Origin: Armatimonadota bacterium
GTDB taxonomy: Bacteria > Cloacimonadota > Cloacimonadia > Cloacimonadales > TCS61
Assembly (NCBI GenBank): GCA_013203665.1
Contig: JABMPU010000136.1
Coordinates: 1 to 51,571 of the forward strand
Direction: 5' to 3'
Length of the DNA: 51,571 nt
The position numbers and the translations under genes are program-made. This document shows, piece by piece, positions 18,892 to 28,378 of this stretch. The notes beneath the pieces are model-generated. The model was given only the letters and a program-made list of their open reading frames with translations, was not told where the DNA came from and did not search any database. Position 1 is the stretch's first letter. Every line of letters begins with the position of its first letter.

Positions 18892-19789
18892 GAAGTTCTC
18901 CTGCGATAATTGAGGAAATATCTTTTATAATAATTTTGTTGGATTTCAGTTTGGATGCTAAATGAATGGAATTTGTAGTATAAACGTTTTTAATATTTTT
19001 ATTATTTATAAAATCTGGAACATTGTTCATGAACGAATGAGTGGCAAAAATGTTTATCTTACAACCCGGATTTGTAGCTGAAACATATTCAGTTATCTTT
19101 TTTAAGGTGTTACCGGAACAGATTTCATCATCGATTAAAACAATCTCCCCAGCTTTTTTTATTATTTCATCTAATTCCGCATTTGACTTGATAACCACTT
19201 TTTCCTGATGATTTATTCTCTTTTTATCAAAACAAAATCCTTGGATTCTGAATTGTGAACAAATTTTATCAACTCGTTTTTTACTTCCTCGATCAGGTCC
19301 AATTACAATTGTATTTTCATGAATTATTTTTTTGAATTCCTGGGCAAAAATAATTTCCTGTTCGATAATATGAAGTTCAGCCTTTAATCCGATATCCTGA
19401 TTTTGAAAATGAGAATCACAACAACAAATCCGTTTAATATCATATAAATTCAAATGCTCAACAATCATAAATAGATTCGCTGTTTGATTCTTATGAATAT
19501 GATTTGTGCGGCTGTAAGGAAAATAGGGAAAAAATAGACTTTTAATTGCGATTTTATTTCTCTTAAAATAATCTAAAAGAAAGAATAATCCGCAAAGTTC
19601 TTTATGAAGATTCGATGATAAATCAGCAATTATATTAATATCTTCGATAACTGTATCCTCATCAAATGAATAAATGAAGTTATCATTGCTGAATTTATGT
19701 TCACGATATTTCAGAATAGATTTTGAATGTTTTTCGAAATTTTTCAGTAATGATGTTTCATCACCAATTAAAACAATATGATTAAGCAT
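18884..19789 (-). CDS. Divergent ribose-phosphate pyrophosphokinase (PRPP synthetase) family protein
   Basis: 301 aa; 'LFFPYFPYSRTNH', 'CDSHFQNQD', 'TIVIGPDRGSKKRV', PRPP loop 'EIVLIDDEICSGNTLKKI'. Overlaps the UbiA gene by 8 bp. Confidence 0.82.
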   Translation of the reverse strand: MLNHIVLIGDETSLLKNFEKHSKSILKYREHKFSNDNFIYSFDEDTVIEDINIIADLSSNLHKELCGLFFLLDYFKRNKIAIKSLFFPYFPYSRTNHIHKNQTANLFMIVEHLNLYDIKRICCCDSHFQNQDIGLKAELHIIEQEIIFAQEFKKIIHENTIVIGPDRGSKKRVDKICSQFRIQGFCFDKKRINHQEKVVIKSNAELDEIIKKAGEIVLIDDEICSGNTLKKITEYVSATNPGCKINIFATHSFMNNVPDFINNKNIKNVYTTNSIHLASKLKSNKIIIKDISSIIAGELHD

Positions 19790-19873
19790 TATGCAGTTAT
19801 CCCATTAAAATATTTATAAACTAATAAATATGATTCAAAAAGAACTATCAATAATTTTTCTTGCTTAAGAAAA

Positions 19874-20659
19874 TTATTCCTCATCAGGTTTCGGAGGTTC
19901 TTCCGGTTGTTGATATAGTTTAAAATACACGATACGATTATGCCTGAATTCCAATTCAACACCTTCATCGGTTAAGCTGGGGATTTCTCCGTGAGCGTAA
20001 ATTTGTAACTGTTTTGGATTAATTCCGGTTTTAACCAGATAATTATAAATTGTATTGGCTCTTCGAGTGGATAGATCGATATTATAATCGTATGTGCCAC
20101 GCTCATCGCAATAACCATGAATAGCAAGAATATATGTTTTGTTTTTATCTAAAATCTCAGTTATTTCATGAACTTTCCACTTTTCTTCTTCCTTAAAATC
20201 ATCCTTATCAAAATCGAAATAAATGATGGGAAAAGCATAAGGTATTCTTTGAATAATCGGTATTTTTTCCACAATTATTCTGTCCGGAATATCTCCTTCT
20301 TCCTCTTCCAAATCCGCACTGATTTTTGGTTTAAAATCCATATAAATTGTCATTTTATCCGGAATAGGAGGAATTCGGAGATAGATGTTTTGCGGAATTT
20401 GATTTGGATACATCGGTTCTGCTTTAATGTTTATCGACGTATCGTGAGCATACCATAAATCCGTTTTAATGGGTGTAATACCGAGATATTGATCATCAAT
20501 ATAAATCTTTGCTTTTGTCGGTTGAGAACGTATTAAAATCCGGGCTTTATGCACACCTCTTGGAATTGTTTCAATTATATGAACTCGAGCGCAACCAATA
20601 AATGAATATAACAAAAGAATTAAAAAAAGTATCCTAAAAAAAGTCTTATTTGTTTTCAT
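19874..20659 (-). CDS. Lipoprotein with PEGA and OmpA-like peptidoglycan-binding domains
   Basis: Lipobox 'LYSFIGCA'; PEGA 'ILIRSQPTKAKIYIDDQYLGITPIKTDL'; OmpA-C 'AIHGYCDERGTYDYNIDLSTRRANTIYNYLVKTGI'. ATG at 20659 has GGAG upstream; ORF track starts at 20677. Confidence 0.85.
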   Translation of the reverse strand: MKTNKTFFRILFLILLLYSFIGCARVHIIETIPRGVHKARILIRSQPTKAKIYIDDQYLGITPIKTDLWYAHDTSINIKAEPMYPNQIPQNIYLRIPPIPDKMTIYMDFKPKISADLEEEEGDIPDRIIVEKIPIIQRIPYAFPIIYFDFDKDDFKEEEKWKVHEITEILDKNKTYILAIHGYCDERGTYDYNIDLSTRRANTIYNYLVKTGINPKQLQIYAHGEIPSLTDEGVELEFRHNRIVYFKLYQQPEEPPKPDEE

Positions 20660-20684
20660 TTTTTCTCCATTTTTCATAAGTTTT

Positions 20685-21854
20685 TTATGATAAATCCAAT
20701 TCTTTTAAAATGGCTTTAACCGATTTTTCAGTTGCACTTCCCAAGTTATACAGATATTTTGCAATTAGATTTTCTTGTTTTTCTTTTTGTGTATCCAATT
20801 CATTTTTAATATTAGTTTTTTTATTAATAATAGGGTCAAGATATTTTTTCAGTTCTTCTAAAGAACTAAAACAGAAAGCAAGATCAATAATATCTTTTTC
20901 GACTTCAGTATGAATTTCATTAACAAACCAACTATCATTTCTAAAAACAAAAACAGGTTTTTTCAAAATGCTATATTCCAAAGCTGTGGTTGTACCGGTA
21001 TCTGTTATCATTATGTCGGAAAGGGGATAAAGTTCCTGAGTATTCGGTCTTTTAATCAGAATAACATTTTCAAATTTATCCTCCAATCTTTGTAAACGTT
21101 CTTCCCAGTTCATTTCTTTGTAATGAAAATAAATATAATTATGCGGTTTGATAAGAACTTTATATCCAAACGAAACTAACATTTCGATTAATTCCTCATA
21201 AAAAAGGAAAAGAGAACCATATGAATTCCAATGAGGTGCATAAAGCAAAACCGGTTGATTTTCGATTTTATATATTCGTTTTAATTCCTCAGTTAAAGGA
21301 TCTTTCTTAAGAAGTATGTCAAGTTTTGGATATCCGGCATTATAAACTTTAGGCTTATTTTTTTTACCCTTATAAGCCCAGTCTATAAATTCATTAAATT
21401 GTGGTCCGATGGAAAAATGAATATCGAATCTATTAAGAACTTCTTTTTTGGGATAAAGCGGATACACTCCGGAGCCATGATAAGTTTCAACTATCTTTGT
21501 TTTTAGCAATGAAATCGGGAAATCAGGTCCGTTAATATCCCCAGTAATAAATAAATCAAAATTTATAAAGATTGAAATATTATGAGAAATGAGATATTTT
21601 CTGCTTACTTCTTTCAGTAAATATCTTTTTAGCCTTTTGTTTGGTTTCCAATACGAAAAAAAAACTTTAATCTTTTTATTATTACTAATCTCTTTATATG
21701 TCGATTGGAAAAGATCAAAATAATAATCATAATGCAAGTTGTAAACAATGGTTTTGATTCCATGTAATTTGCAAAATATTACGACAATGCTATAATAGAT
21801 AATCTTAAAAATAATTAAAGGATTCTTCAAAAATTCAATTAAAAATCTTACCAT
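20685..21854 (-). CDS. CDP-glycerol glycerophosphotransferase (TagB/TagF) family protein
   Basis: 389 aa; 'KIVETYHGSGVYPLYPKKE', 'LLYAPHWNSYGSLFLFYEELIEML', 'KVLIKPHNY', 'LSDIMITDTGTTTALEYSILKKPVFVF'. Confidence 0.82.
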   Translation of the reverse strand: MVRFLIEFLKNPLIIFKIIYYSIVVIFCKLHGIKTIVYNLHYDYYFDLFQSTYKEISNNKKIKVFFSYWKPNKRLKRYLLKEVSRKYLISHNISIFINFDLFITGDINGPDFPISLLKTKIVETYHGSGVYPLYPKKEVLNRFDIHFSIGPQFNEFIDWAYKGKKNKPKVYNAGYPKLDILLKKDPLTEELKRIYKIENQPVLLYAPHWNSYGSLFLFYEELIEMLVSFGYKVLIKPHNYIYFHYKEMNWEERLQRLEDKFENVILIKRPNTQELYPLSDIMITDTGTTTALEYSILKKPVFVFRNDSWFVNEIHTEVEKDIIDLAFCFSSLEELKKYLDPIINKKTNIKNELDTQKEKQENLIAKYLYNLGSATEKSVKAILKELDLS

Positions 21855-21855
21855 A

Positions 21856-23403
21856 TTACAATCTCAAACTTTTAAATGACAGAACTGTTTCTTTAAACAT
21901 TCTTTTGTCATTATGATTCATCACAATGAAATATCCTGTAATTAAATAGGAAATACCAGCTAATGAAGCAACACTTATAAGATTAAAAAAATTCCAGGAT
22001 TCAATAGAGATCTTTGAAATAAAGAAAAATATTAGCAAAATAGGAATTATCGAGTTGAATGCAATCGGAATATAAATACTTGTAAAATACTGCCAGATTT
22101 TAATTCTACTGAACCTGCAGGCTGCCGGGAAAATAATGAAAATACTTAAAAAAACATTTGGTACTAAAGTACCCATTGCCACACCGATAACACCGAAAAG
22201 TAAAATAAACACAATACTGAGTCCAATGTTTATTACACTTTCAGCAGTTCCAACTACCGCCAGAAATTTATGCGATCCTGTCATAAGCAGCACATTAGCT
22301 GATCCGCTTCGAAAGATTATCAGAAAATACATCGATATGTTCATTAGATAAGTAATTGTTAATATTTCAGGATCTGTAACTTCAAGCCAGATATAGAGAA
22401 TCGGTTTTGCTAACAAAGTTAAAATAATAAAAAAAATTGTTGTAATAAAGGTTATGAATTTATTACTATTAATAAGTATTTCTCCTAACCTTTCATGTTG
22501 ACCATCTTTATAAAGAGAAGCAGCAATTGGACTTAGATTTCCCTGAAATTGATTGGATAACTGCACTAATATCCAGGCAAGTCTGGAACCAATCTGATAT
22601 ATTGCTACTGAACTAAGACCAAGCATGGCACCCACAATAATTTGATCGGTTTTGTAGATTATCATATTTGCAAACATAACAATGTAGGCAAAAAAACTGA
22701 AACCCACAAGCTCTTTTAATAAACTGAAATCAAAATATTTAATAGAGATTTTCAAATTTGGAATAAGTTTCAATGTAATCATTGCTAAAACTAAGTGTGA
22801 TAAAAAGATAACACAAACGGAATAGACAGCCAACATTAAGAGACCATAACCAAACTTAAAAATCAGGAATATTCCCAAAAAGTTTACAAAAATTGTAATC
22901 AGTCTAACAATATTTCTTATGTAGATTTTATTTAAACCAATGAGAATCTCATTAAAGACACCTGTGGGAAAAGCGAAAGCTATCAAAATTCCAAAAAATA
23001 AGACAACCTTTTGATAGTAAGCTATATCTGCTCCTTCCGGAAATTTAAAAACTAAAGCTAAGTTGGATTTAAGAATAATGGTGGCAATAATTATGAAAAC
23101 CGACATTACAGAGTAAGAGAAAATTATTGTGCTGAGTTGTCGGTTGTAGAGCTCGTATTCATGAGTTACAGACATTTCTGCTGTAATTTTTTTGGCTGAA
23201 GTACCAAATCCGAAATCCAGAAGAAGTGAATATCCGAATATTGACCAAATCAATGCCCAGAAACCGTAGGAAGCTTTGCCAAGACCCAGAAAGAGTAACC
23301 TGGTAATAAATATCTGGGTAACAAACTTTGCCACAACCAGAACATAATTGGCAACTGTATTTATTAAAACTATTTTTTTAAGATTTTGTTTTTCAGGTTT
23401 CAT
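21856..23403 (-). CDS. Wzx-type oligosaccharide flippase (MATE/MVF superfamily)
   Basis: 515 aa, about 12-14 TM; 'ANYVLVVAKFVTQIFITRLLFLGLGKASYGFWALIWSIFGYSLLLDFGFGTSAKKITAE'. Confidence 0.87.
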   Translation of the reverse strand: MKPEKQNLKKIVLINTVANYVLVVAKFVTQIFITRLLFLGLGKASYGFWALIWSIFGYSLLLDFGFGTSAKKITAEMSVTHEYELYNRQLSTIIFSYSVMSVFIIIATIILKSNLALVFKFPEGADIAYYQKVVLFFGILIAFAFPTGVFNEILIGLNKIYIRNIVRLITIFVNFLGIFLIFKFGYGLLMLAVYSVCVIFLSHLVLAMITLKLIPNLKISIKYFDFSLLKELVGFSFFAYIVMFANMIIYKTDQIIVGAMLGLSSVAIYQIGSRLAWILVQLSNQFQGNLSPIAASLYKDGQHERLGEILINSNKFITFITTIFFIILTLLAKPILYIWLEVTDPEILTITYLMNISMYFLIIFRSGSANVLLMTGSHKFLAVVGTAESVINIGLSIVFILLFGVIGVAMGTLVPNVFLSIFIIFPAACRFSRIKIWQYFTSIYIPIAFNSIIPILLIFFFISKISIESWNFFNLISVASLAGISYLITGYFIVMNHNDKRMFKETVLSFKSLRL

Positions 23404-23441
23404 ATTTATTAGGAAACAACTCGTTAATAATATTATTAAAG

Positions 23442-23864
23442 TTATTTCCCAATCAGCCCTCTTATAAATTCTGTTACATGTTCTGCTGGCAAAATATCGA
23501 CCCCAGATAGACTCTTGAGCGTATAGAGCAATATTACGAAAGTAACAATCATACCGATACCAATTACAAAATAAATAATTAAACGGAAAACCATTACTAT
23601 CGCTCTATTACCTTTCTGGTCTGGAGTGATCTGGATGTTCCTTCGCTGATCGATGCCAAAAATCAAAACAAAATACCAGCGTTTAAAGAACCAAAAGGTT
23701 AATCTCACATCTAAGATTTCTTTTCCAAAAGCTGGTGGAAGAAGCCGTTTAAGAACATTGCGAATTTCAGTTTTCTGTTCCCGATTCAAAGTTTTCTTAA
23801 TCGTAGGATTGATATTACCTAAGTAGCTTTTTTCCTCAAAATCCTTAGCTTTTCTATCGTACAT
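23442..23864 (-). CDS. Small membrane protein of unknown function
   Basis: 140 aa ORF, one C-terminal TM helix; overlaps the preceding gene by 11 bp. Confidence 0.65.
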   Translation of the reverse strand: MYDRKAKDFEEKSYLGNINPTIKKTLNREQKTEIRNVLKRLLPPAFGKEILDVRLTFWFFKRWYFVLIFGIDQRRNIQITPDQKGNRAIVMVFRLIIYFVIGIGMIVTFVILLYTLKSLSGVDILPAEHVTEFIRGLIGK

Positions 23865-25212
23865 AAGAAACTCTCCTTGTTTTGCCTGTTTGTTTGGAAT
23901 ATTTCTTTTCGATTTTACTCATTGCAGCTATTAAAGCAAAAGCCATCATCAATTGATAAAAATTATTCGTTTGTTTCAATACCCATTCCAAGGAAGACTC
24001 CAGGTAAATTCCCAGAAGTCCTCCCATCAATCCAATCGTATAATAATGATAATCTGTCTTTTGAAATTTGTAGTAATTATAAAAATTTCTAAAAAAATAA
24101 TAGAAAATTAAGAGTAAAAAAACCACCAAATTATACCATCCGGTTTCAGCAGCAATCATAAGATAAATAGTTTCAACGCGAGCATGAAGAGATTCTTCTG
24201 TAGTACCTTCAATATGGTCGCTGTAGTGATAGGGAGGATTCACCTTTATTCCCCAATTATTCAAACCTACTCCGAAAGTTTTGTCGTCTGCCATTCTCAC
24301 TGCTGCCTGAGCTAATAAAATACGTAAATTTGCTGAAGCAGTTGGAGCTGTTACAAACCTGACAATAATCGAATCAGCTGCTTTAGCCAACATGGCAATA
24401 CCCGCTATCATCAATACAAAGGATATGCTAAGTTTTTTCGCTGATAAACCTCCGGCAAAGGAGAAAAACAGAACAATACTGCTTGCAACCACAAAACTTG
24501 CCTGCCCTGCTCTTGAATAGCTCGAAATAACGCTACCAATTCCTAATGCTAATATAAAAAGCCAGTAAGGTAGATTTATTTTTCTTTTTTTGTTCAAAAC
24601 ATAAGCAAAGACAATAGAGGTAAAAATCATAAGATACATCACCATTGAGTTCTGATGCGGAAAAGGACCGACGCAGTGAAAACGACCCTCAATATATTTT
24701 TGCTTCAAAACTAAAATACCGATAAAGAGAATAACTAATGAAATTGATTTCATTAAGAAATCCAGGTCTTTTAAATCTTTTATGTAGTTGTAAATAACCC
24801 AGAAGTAGAAATACATTTTTATCATTGACCAAAGTTCAAAAGCGGAATACAGGTAGTTCTGAGCGTTTACCATTGATAACAAACTGAATAAGAAATATAA
24901 AAAATAAAGTACGGACCCAGGAGGGATTAACCTGATACCGAACCTTCTTCTTCTATTAAGGACAACAAAAAAAATAACTAATGTAACTAAATCTACCATT
25001 CCAATCTCGAATCCTAAAGAAGTGCCCTTATAAGTTTCATGAGAGAGAAAATTTATATCTTCCATTTGGGCTGTGAAAAAAATCATTAAAAAAAAGACGA
25101 TTCTCTCAACAGTCGGATTTCTTACTGAAAGCACATATGCTACGGGAACTCCCAAGAATAGAGCAGCAAAGAAAACGAGGTATTTTAAATTTGAAAGATA
25201 TAGCTCTGTCAT
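23854..25212 (-). CDS. O-antigen ligase/polymerase family (Wzy/WaaL-like) membrane protein
   Basis: 452 aa polytopic; 'GRFHCVGPFPHQNSMVMYLMIFTSIVFAYVLN', 'SYSRAGQASFVVASSIVLFFSFAGG', 'TFGVGLNNWGIKV'. Confidence 0.87.
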   Translation of the reverse strand: MTELYLSNLKYLVFFAALFLGVPVAYVLSVRNPTVERIVFFLMIFFTAQMEDINFLSHETYKGTSLGFEIGMVDLVTLVIFFVVLNRRRRFGIRLIPPGSVLYFLYFLFSLLSMVNAQNYLYSAFELWSMIKMYFYFWVIYNYIKDLKDLDFLMKSISLVILFIGILVLKQKYIEGRFHCVGPFPHQNSMVMYLMIFTSIVFAYVLNKKRKINLPYWLFILALGIGSVISSYSRAGQASFVVASSIVLFFSFAGGLSAKKLSISFVLMIAGIAMLAKAADSIIVRFVTAPTASANLRILLAQAAVRMADDKTFGVGLNNWGIKVNPPYHYSDHIEGTTEESLHARVETIYLMIAAETGWYNLVVFLLLIFYYFFRNFYNYYKFQKTDYHYYTIGLMGGLLGIYLESSLEWVLKQTNNFYQLMMAFALIAAMSKIEKKYSKQTGKTRRVSYVR

Positions 25213-25302
25213 CTTTATTTTCTTAAATATAAATTAGTTAATAAACATTATGATATCTCAAATAAAATACGTTTCAATTGTCGCAATAAATCTGCTTGAT
25301 TC

Positions 25303-26358
25303 TTAATATTTTTCGATAGTTTCTTCATAATATTCCTTCATCATCCAGGTTGTTTGCACAGCCCTTAAAGCAGGTAATATCTTATTTACTATCCTATTGA
25401 AATTTGTAAGTGGATCTAAAGGCAGGTAAACAATATCATTTGCTTTAAGTGGAAAATCCTGAATATCACCCCTGAGAATTGCTTTTGTATCTATTTTAAA
25501 AATACGAGGATGATTCAAACCTCCTCTTAATACTATCACTTGGGAAGAAGGAACCACATCTTTGTATCCACCAGCATAAATAATAACCTGCATTACTGTC
25601 ATATTTTCTTTGTAATATATTTCACCAGGTCCCGCAATGTTACCTAAAATATAGACAATCTGATTTATTAATGAGGGGATGTAGATGTAATCACCATCTA
25701 AAAGAGGTATATTGTGCAGCATATTTCCTTTACGGATTAATTCATACAAATCCACTGCCAGAACTCTATTACTTCTTATCATATAAGCTGTAGTTAAATC
25801 TGCAGCTTCCACAGTGTTGCCATGAAAATATGCAGTAGCAAATCCACCGGCTTCAGCAATGGCATCAGTCAATCTCATATCAATTTTAATTTCATAATTT
25901 CCCGGATTAGCAATTTTTCCCATAATAGTAATATTAGCACTTTTCAGCTCTCTTGGTATCATAGATACTTTTGGATTATAAATGTATTTTGAATATTTTT
26001 TTTCAATTAGTGCAGTGGCTTCGGGAAGTGTAAGTCCGGAAATTTTTACTTCACCAACGAGTTTTAAAGAGATCGTCCCATCCGGTTTCACTAATGAATT
26101 TGCAGTTAAGTAATCCGGTTCTTCTTCTACATAAACATCAAATCTGTTTCCTGAACCAATTTTATATTCTTCAAACTCAACTCGCTGGAGCTCCATTAAT
26201 TCTGCCACAACATCCGTTTCCTTTTGAAGAGCAACATGAATCTCTTCCATATATTGCTTTGTTGCTTCAACTTTGCTTTCCTCTATCACTTTATTTCTTG
26301 AGCATTGCATCAAACTAATTCCCAAAAAAATAATAATCAGGATTTTTTTCATTTTCAC
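25303..26358 (-). CDS. Polysaccharide export outer-membrane protein, Wza-like (SLBB domains)
   Basis: 351 aa lipoprotein (LMQCS); 'YKIGSGNRFDVYVEEEPDYLTANSLVKPDGTISLKLVGEVKISGLTLPEATALIEKKYSKYI', SLBB repeats 'ITIMGKIANPGNYEIK', 'VYILGNIAGPGEIYYKENMTVMQVIIYAGGYKD'. Confidence 0.92.
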   Translation of the reverse strand: MKMKKILIIIFLGISLMQCSRNKVIEESKVEATKQYMEEIHVALQKETDVVAELMELQRVEFEEYKIGSGNRFDVYVEEEPDYLTANSLVKPDGTISLKLVGEVKISGLTLPEATALIEKKYSKYIYNPKVSMIPRELKSANITIMGKIANPGNYEIKIDMRLTDAIAEAGGFATAYFHGNTVEAADLTTAYMIRSNRVLAVDLYELIRKGNMLHNIPLLDGDYIYIPSLINQIVYILGNIAGPGEIYYKENMTVMQVIIYAGGYKDVVPSSQVIVLRGGLNHPRIFKIDTKAILRGDIQDFPLKANDIVYLPLDPLTNFNRIVNKILPALRAVQTTWMMKEYYEETIEKY

Positions 26359-26362
26359 AACC

Positions 26363-28378
26363 TTAGAATTGAACCTTTAAAAAGGCTGTTTTTACATCAT
26401 TTAAAATTCCACCAATCTTTATGTCATTATTTGATCTTATAAATTTTATTGCGTTTTCTAAACTATCCCTGCTGGAACTTTGGAATCGAGCCACAAATGT
26501 CAGTAGATCTGCATAAGAAGAAATGGTCGAAAAAATCTGTAAGTTATAATGAACTTCAAATAATTCCCAGATAATTACATTATAAGAAGATAACTGGAGA
26601 AGCAATCTTTTGATATCACTTTTATCCAATGCTTTTCGGAAGACTTCTTCATCACACAAAAAATAGCACTTATGTAAATTTTCAGTAATAATATTAACAT
26701 TTCTTGCAGTTAAAGATTTCGTTTCATACAGCAGGTCATTAACCAGATAATCTTCGATTTCTTCTTCAGCTTCCAGAATGGATTCGATCCAGAGAACTTT
26801 TTCCCCGCGAGAAGTAAATAACTCAATCATCTCCTTGATAAGAAAGCTTTTTCCGGTTTCCGGTTTATCGCTGCCGAACATTATGATTTTTGGACTTTTG
26901 TTTGGAATCTGATGGGATATCTGGCCAAATAAAATTTGAATCTGAGAATTAAAATAAAGTTCGGAAACAGCATCTTTATTCGGAATCTCACCCAAATATT
27001 TTATCTTAAGAACTTCTGTAAAATCATAATCTGATTTCATGGAATAATCCAATAATTCTCTTAAAATGAAAAATATAAGTAATCCTAAGAATGTGAAAGA
27101 GCCGGTAGTCATTGCAATCACTCTTCTATTTGCTCCCCCAGGAAATTTGGGAGGTAAAGCCCATTCAAGAATATCAAAGTCGCTTACATTCGATTCGATG
27201 GCAACTTTGATATCCATTATCCTTGTTTCTGTTAATTCGAGACGATTTCTTAGAAGTTCTTCCTTCCTTTGAAGCTGAAAGTAATCTTTATCCATTGCTG
27301 AAAGAGATTCCAGACTTTCGTTTATTTTTGCGATTTGCTGCTGATATTCCACCATTTTCTTGGCAGAAGCAGACAATTCATATTCACAATCTATCCGTAA
27401 TATTATCAATTGTTTCCTGTAAGGATCTTCACCGTAAGTAATGTGATCCGGAACAAATTTATCTTCTTCTTTTACTTTTGCCAGCTCTTCTTCTAAAAAT
27501 TCGATTTCCCTCATTAGTTTTAGCACTTTTGGATTTTCATCTGTATATTGTTCTTTTAAGAGTTTTAATTCGTCCATTTTTGTTTTTATCAAACCCTCTT
27601 TTGTGTTAGAAATACTCCATGAAATGGGTATGATATCATCCGATAACTCCTCCAACTGGGAATCGATATCTCCAATTTTCGATTTCAAAGAAGTCATAAT
27701 AGATTCTGTATCCAGAACTTTTGCCTCAATAGCTCTTAATAAACCATTTTTGCGTGAAGTTTCTTCATCAATGGAAATCACATTATAATTTTTTAAAAAA
27801 TCTGCAATCTGATCTTGACTTTGTCTGTGTTCTTCCAAAAGAATATCTCTTTGATTAAGATAATAATCATAGATTTCTATTGTTGCGGAGTTCAGGATTT
27901 CATTATAATTTTTTATAAAAATGACAGCAGTAGCAATTGCAATATCTACAGCTAACTGCCTGTCATAATTAATTGAAGCAATATTTAGTATATTGGTCCT
28001 TGTCCCTCTTTGAACTTGAAGAGTTCCAAAAACTTCTTCAGGAGTCATATTTAATTTAAGGCTATCTATCACTGCTTCGAGGTTTACCCGCATTGTTACA
28101 GAATTTAAAACTGTACTTAAATTTAAATCCTGATAAAGGTATGGGACCTCAGATCTTGTAGTTATATTTTTCTCAAAACGAATTAATGTACAAGAAGCTC
28201 TAAACTTTCCTTTCAGCGATACTCTAGCCCAAACAGCTACTACTAAAGTTACTATAAATGAGATAACAAAAACCAAGGTAATTTTTCTTCTGATAGTTAA
28301 GAACAGAACTCTTCTATCGAATTTTAAAAATTCTGCACCTAAACCTGGTTCTTCGACTATAAATTGCTCATTTTCCAT
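26363..28378 (-). CDS. Wzz/Wzc (GumC-like) chain-length regulator with degenerate BY-kinase domain
   Basis: 671 aa; N-terminal Wzz domain, coiled coils, second TM, then P-loop 'MFGSDKPETGKSFLIKEM' with altered A' and B motifs. Confidence 0.87.
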   Translation of the reverse strand: MENEQFIVEEPGLGAEFLKFDRRVLFLTIRRKITLVFVISFIVTLVVAVWARVSLKGKFRASCTLIRFEKNITTRSEVPYLYQDLNLSTVLNSVTMRVNLEAVIDSLKLNMTPEEVFGTLQVQRGTRTNILNIASINYDRQLAVDIAIATAVIFIKNYNEILNSATIEIYDYYLNQRDILLEEHRQSQDQIADFLKNYNVISIDEETSRKNGLLRAIEAKVLDTESIMTSLKSKIGDIDSQLEELSDDIIPISWSISNTKEGLIKTKMDELKLLKEQYTDENPKVLKLMREIEFLEEELAKVKEEDKFVPDHITYGEDPYRKQLIILRIDCEYELSASAKKMVEYQQQIAKINESLESLSAMDKDYFQLQRKEELLRNRLELTETRIMDIKVAIESNVSDFDILEWALPPKFPGGANRRVIAMTTGSFTFLGLLIFFILRELLDYSMKSDYDFTEVLKIKYLGEIPNKDAVSELYFNSQIQILFGQISHQIPNKSPKIIMFGSDKPETGKSFLIKEMIELFTSRGEKVLWIESILEAEEEIEDYLVNDLLYETKSLTARNVNIITENLHKCYFLCDEEVFRKALDKSDIKRLLLQLSSYNVIIWELFEVHYNLQIFSTISSYADLLTFVARFQSSSRDSLENAIKFIRSNNDIKIGGILNDVKTAFLKVQF

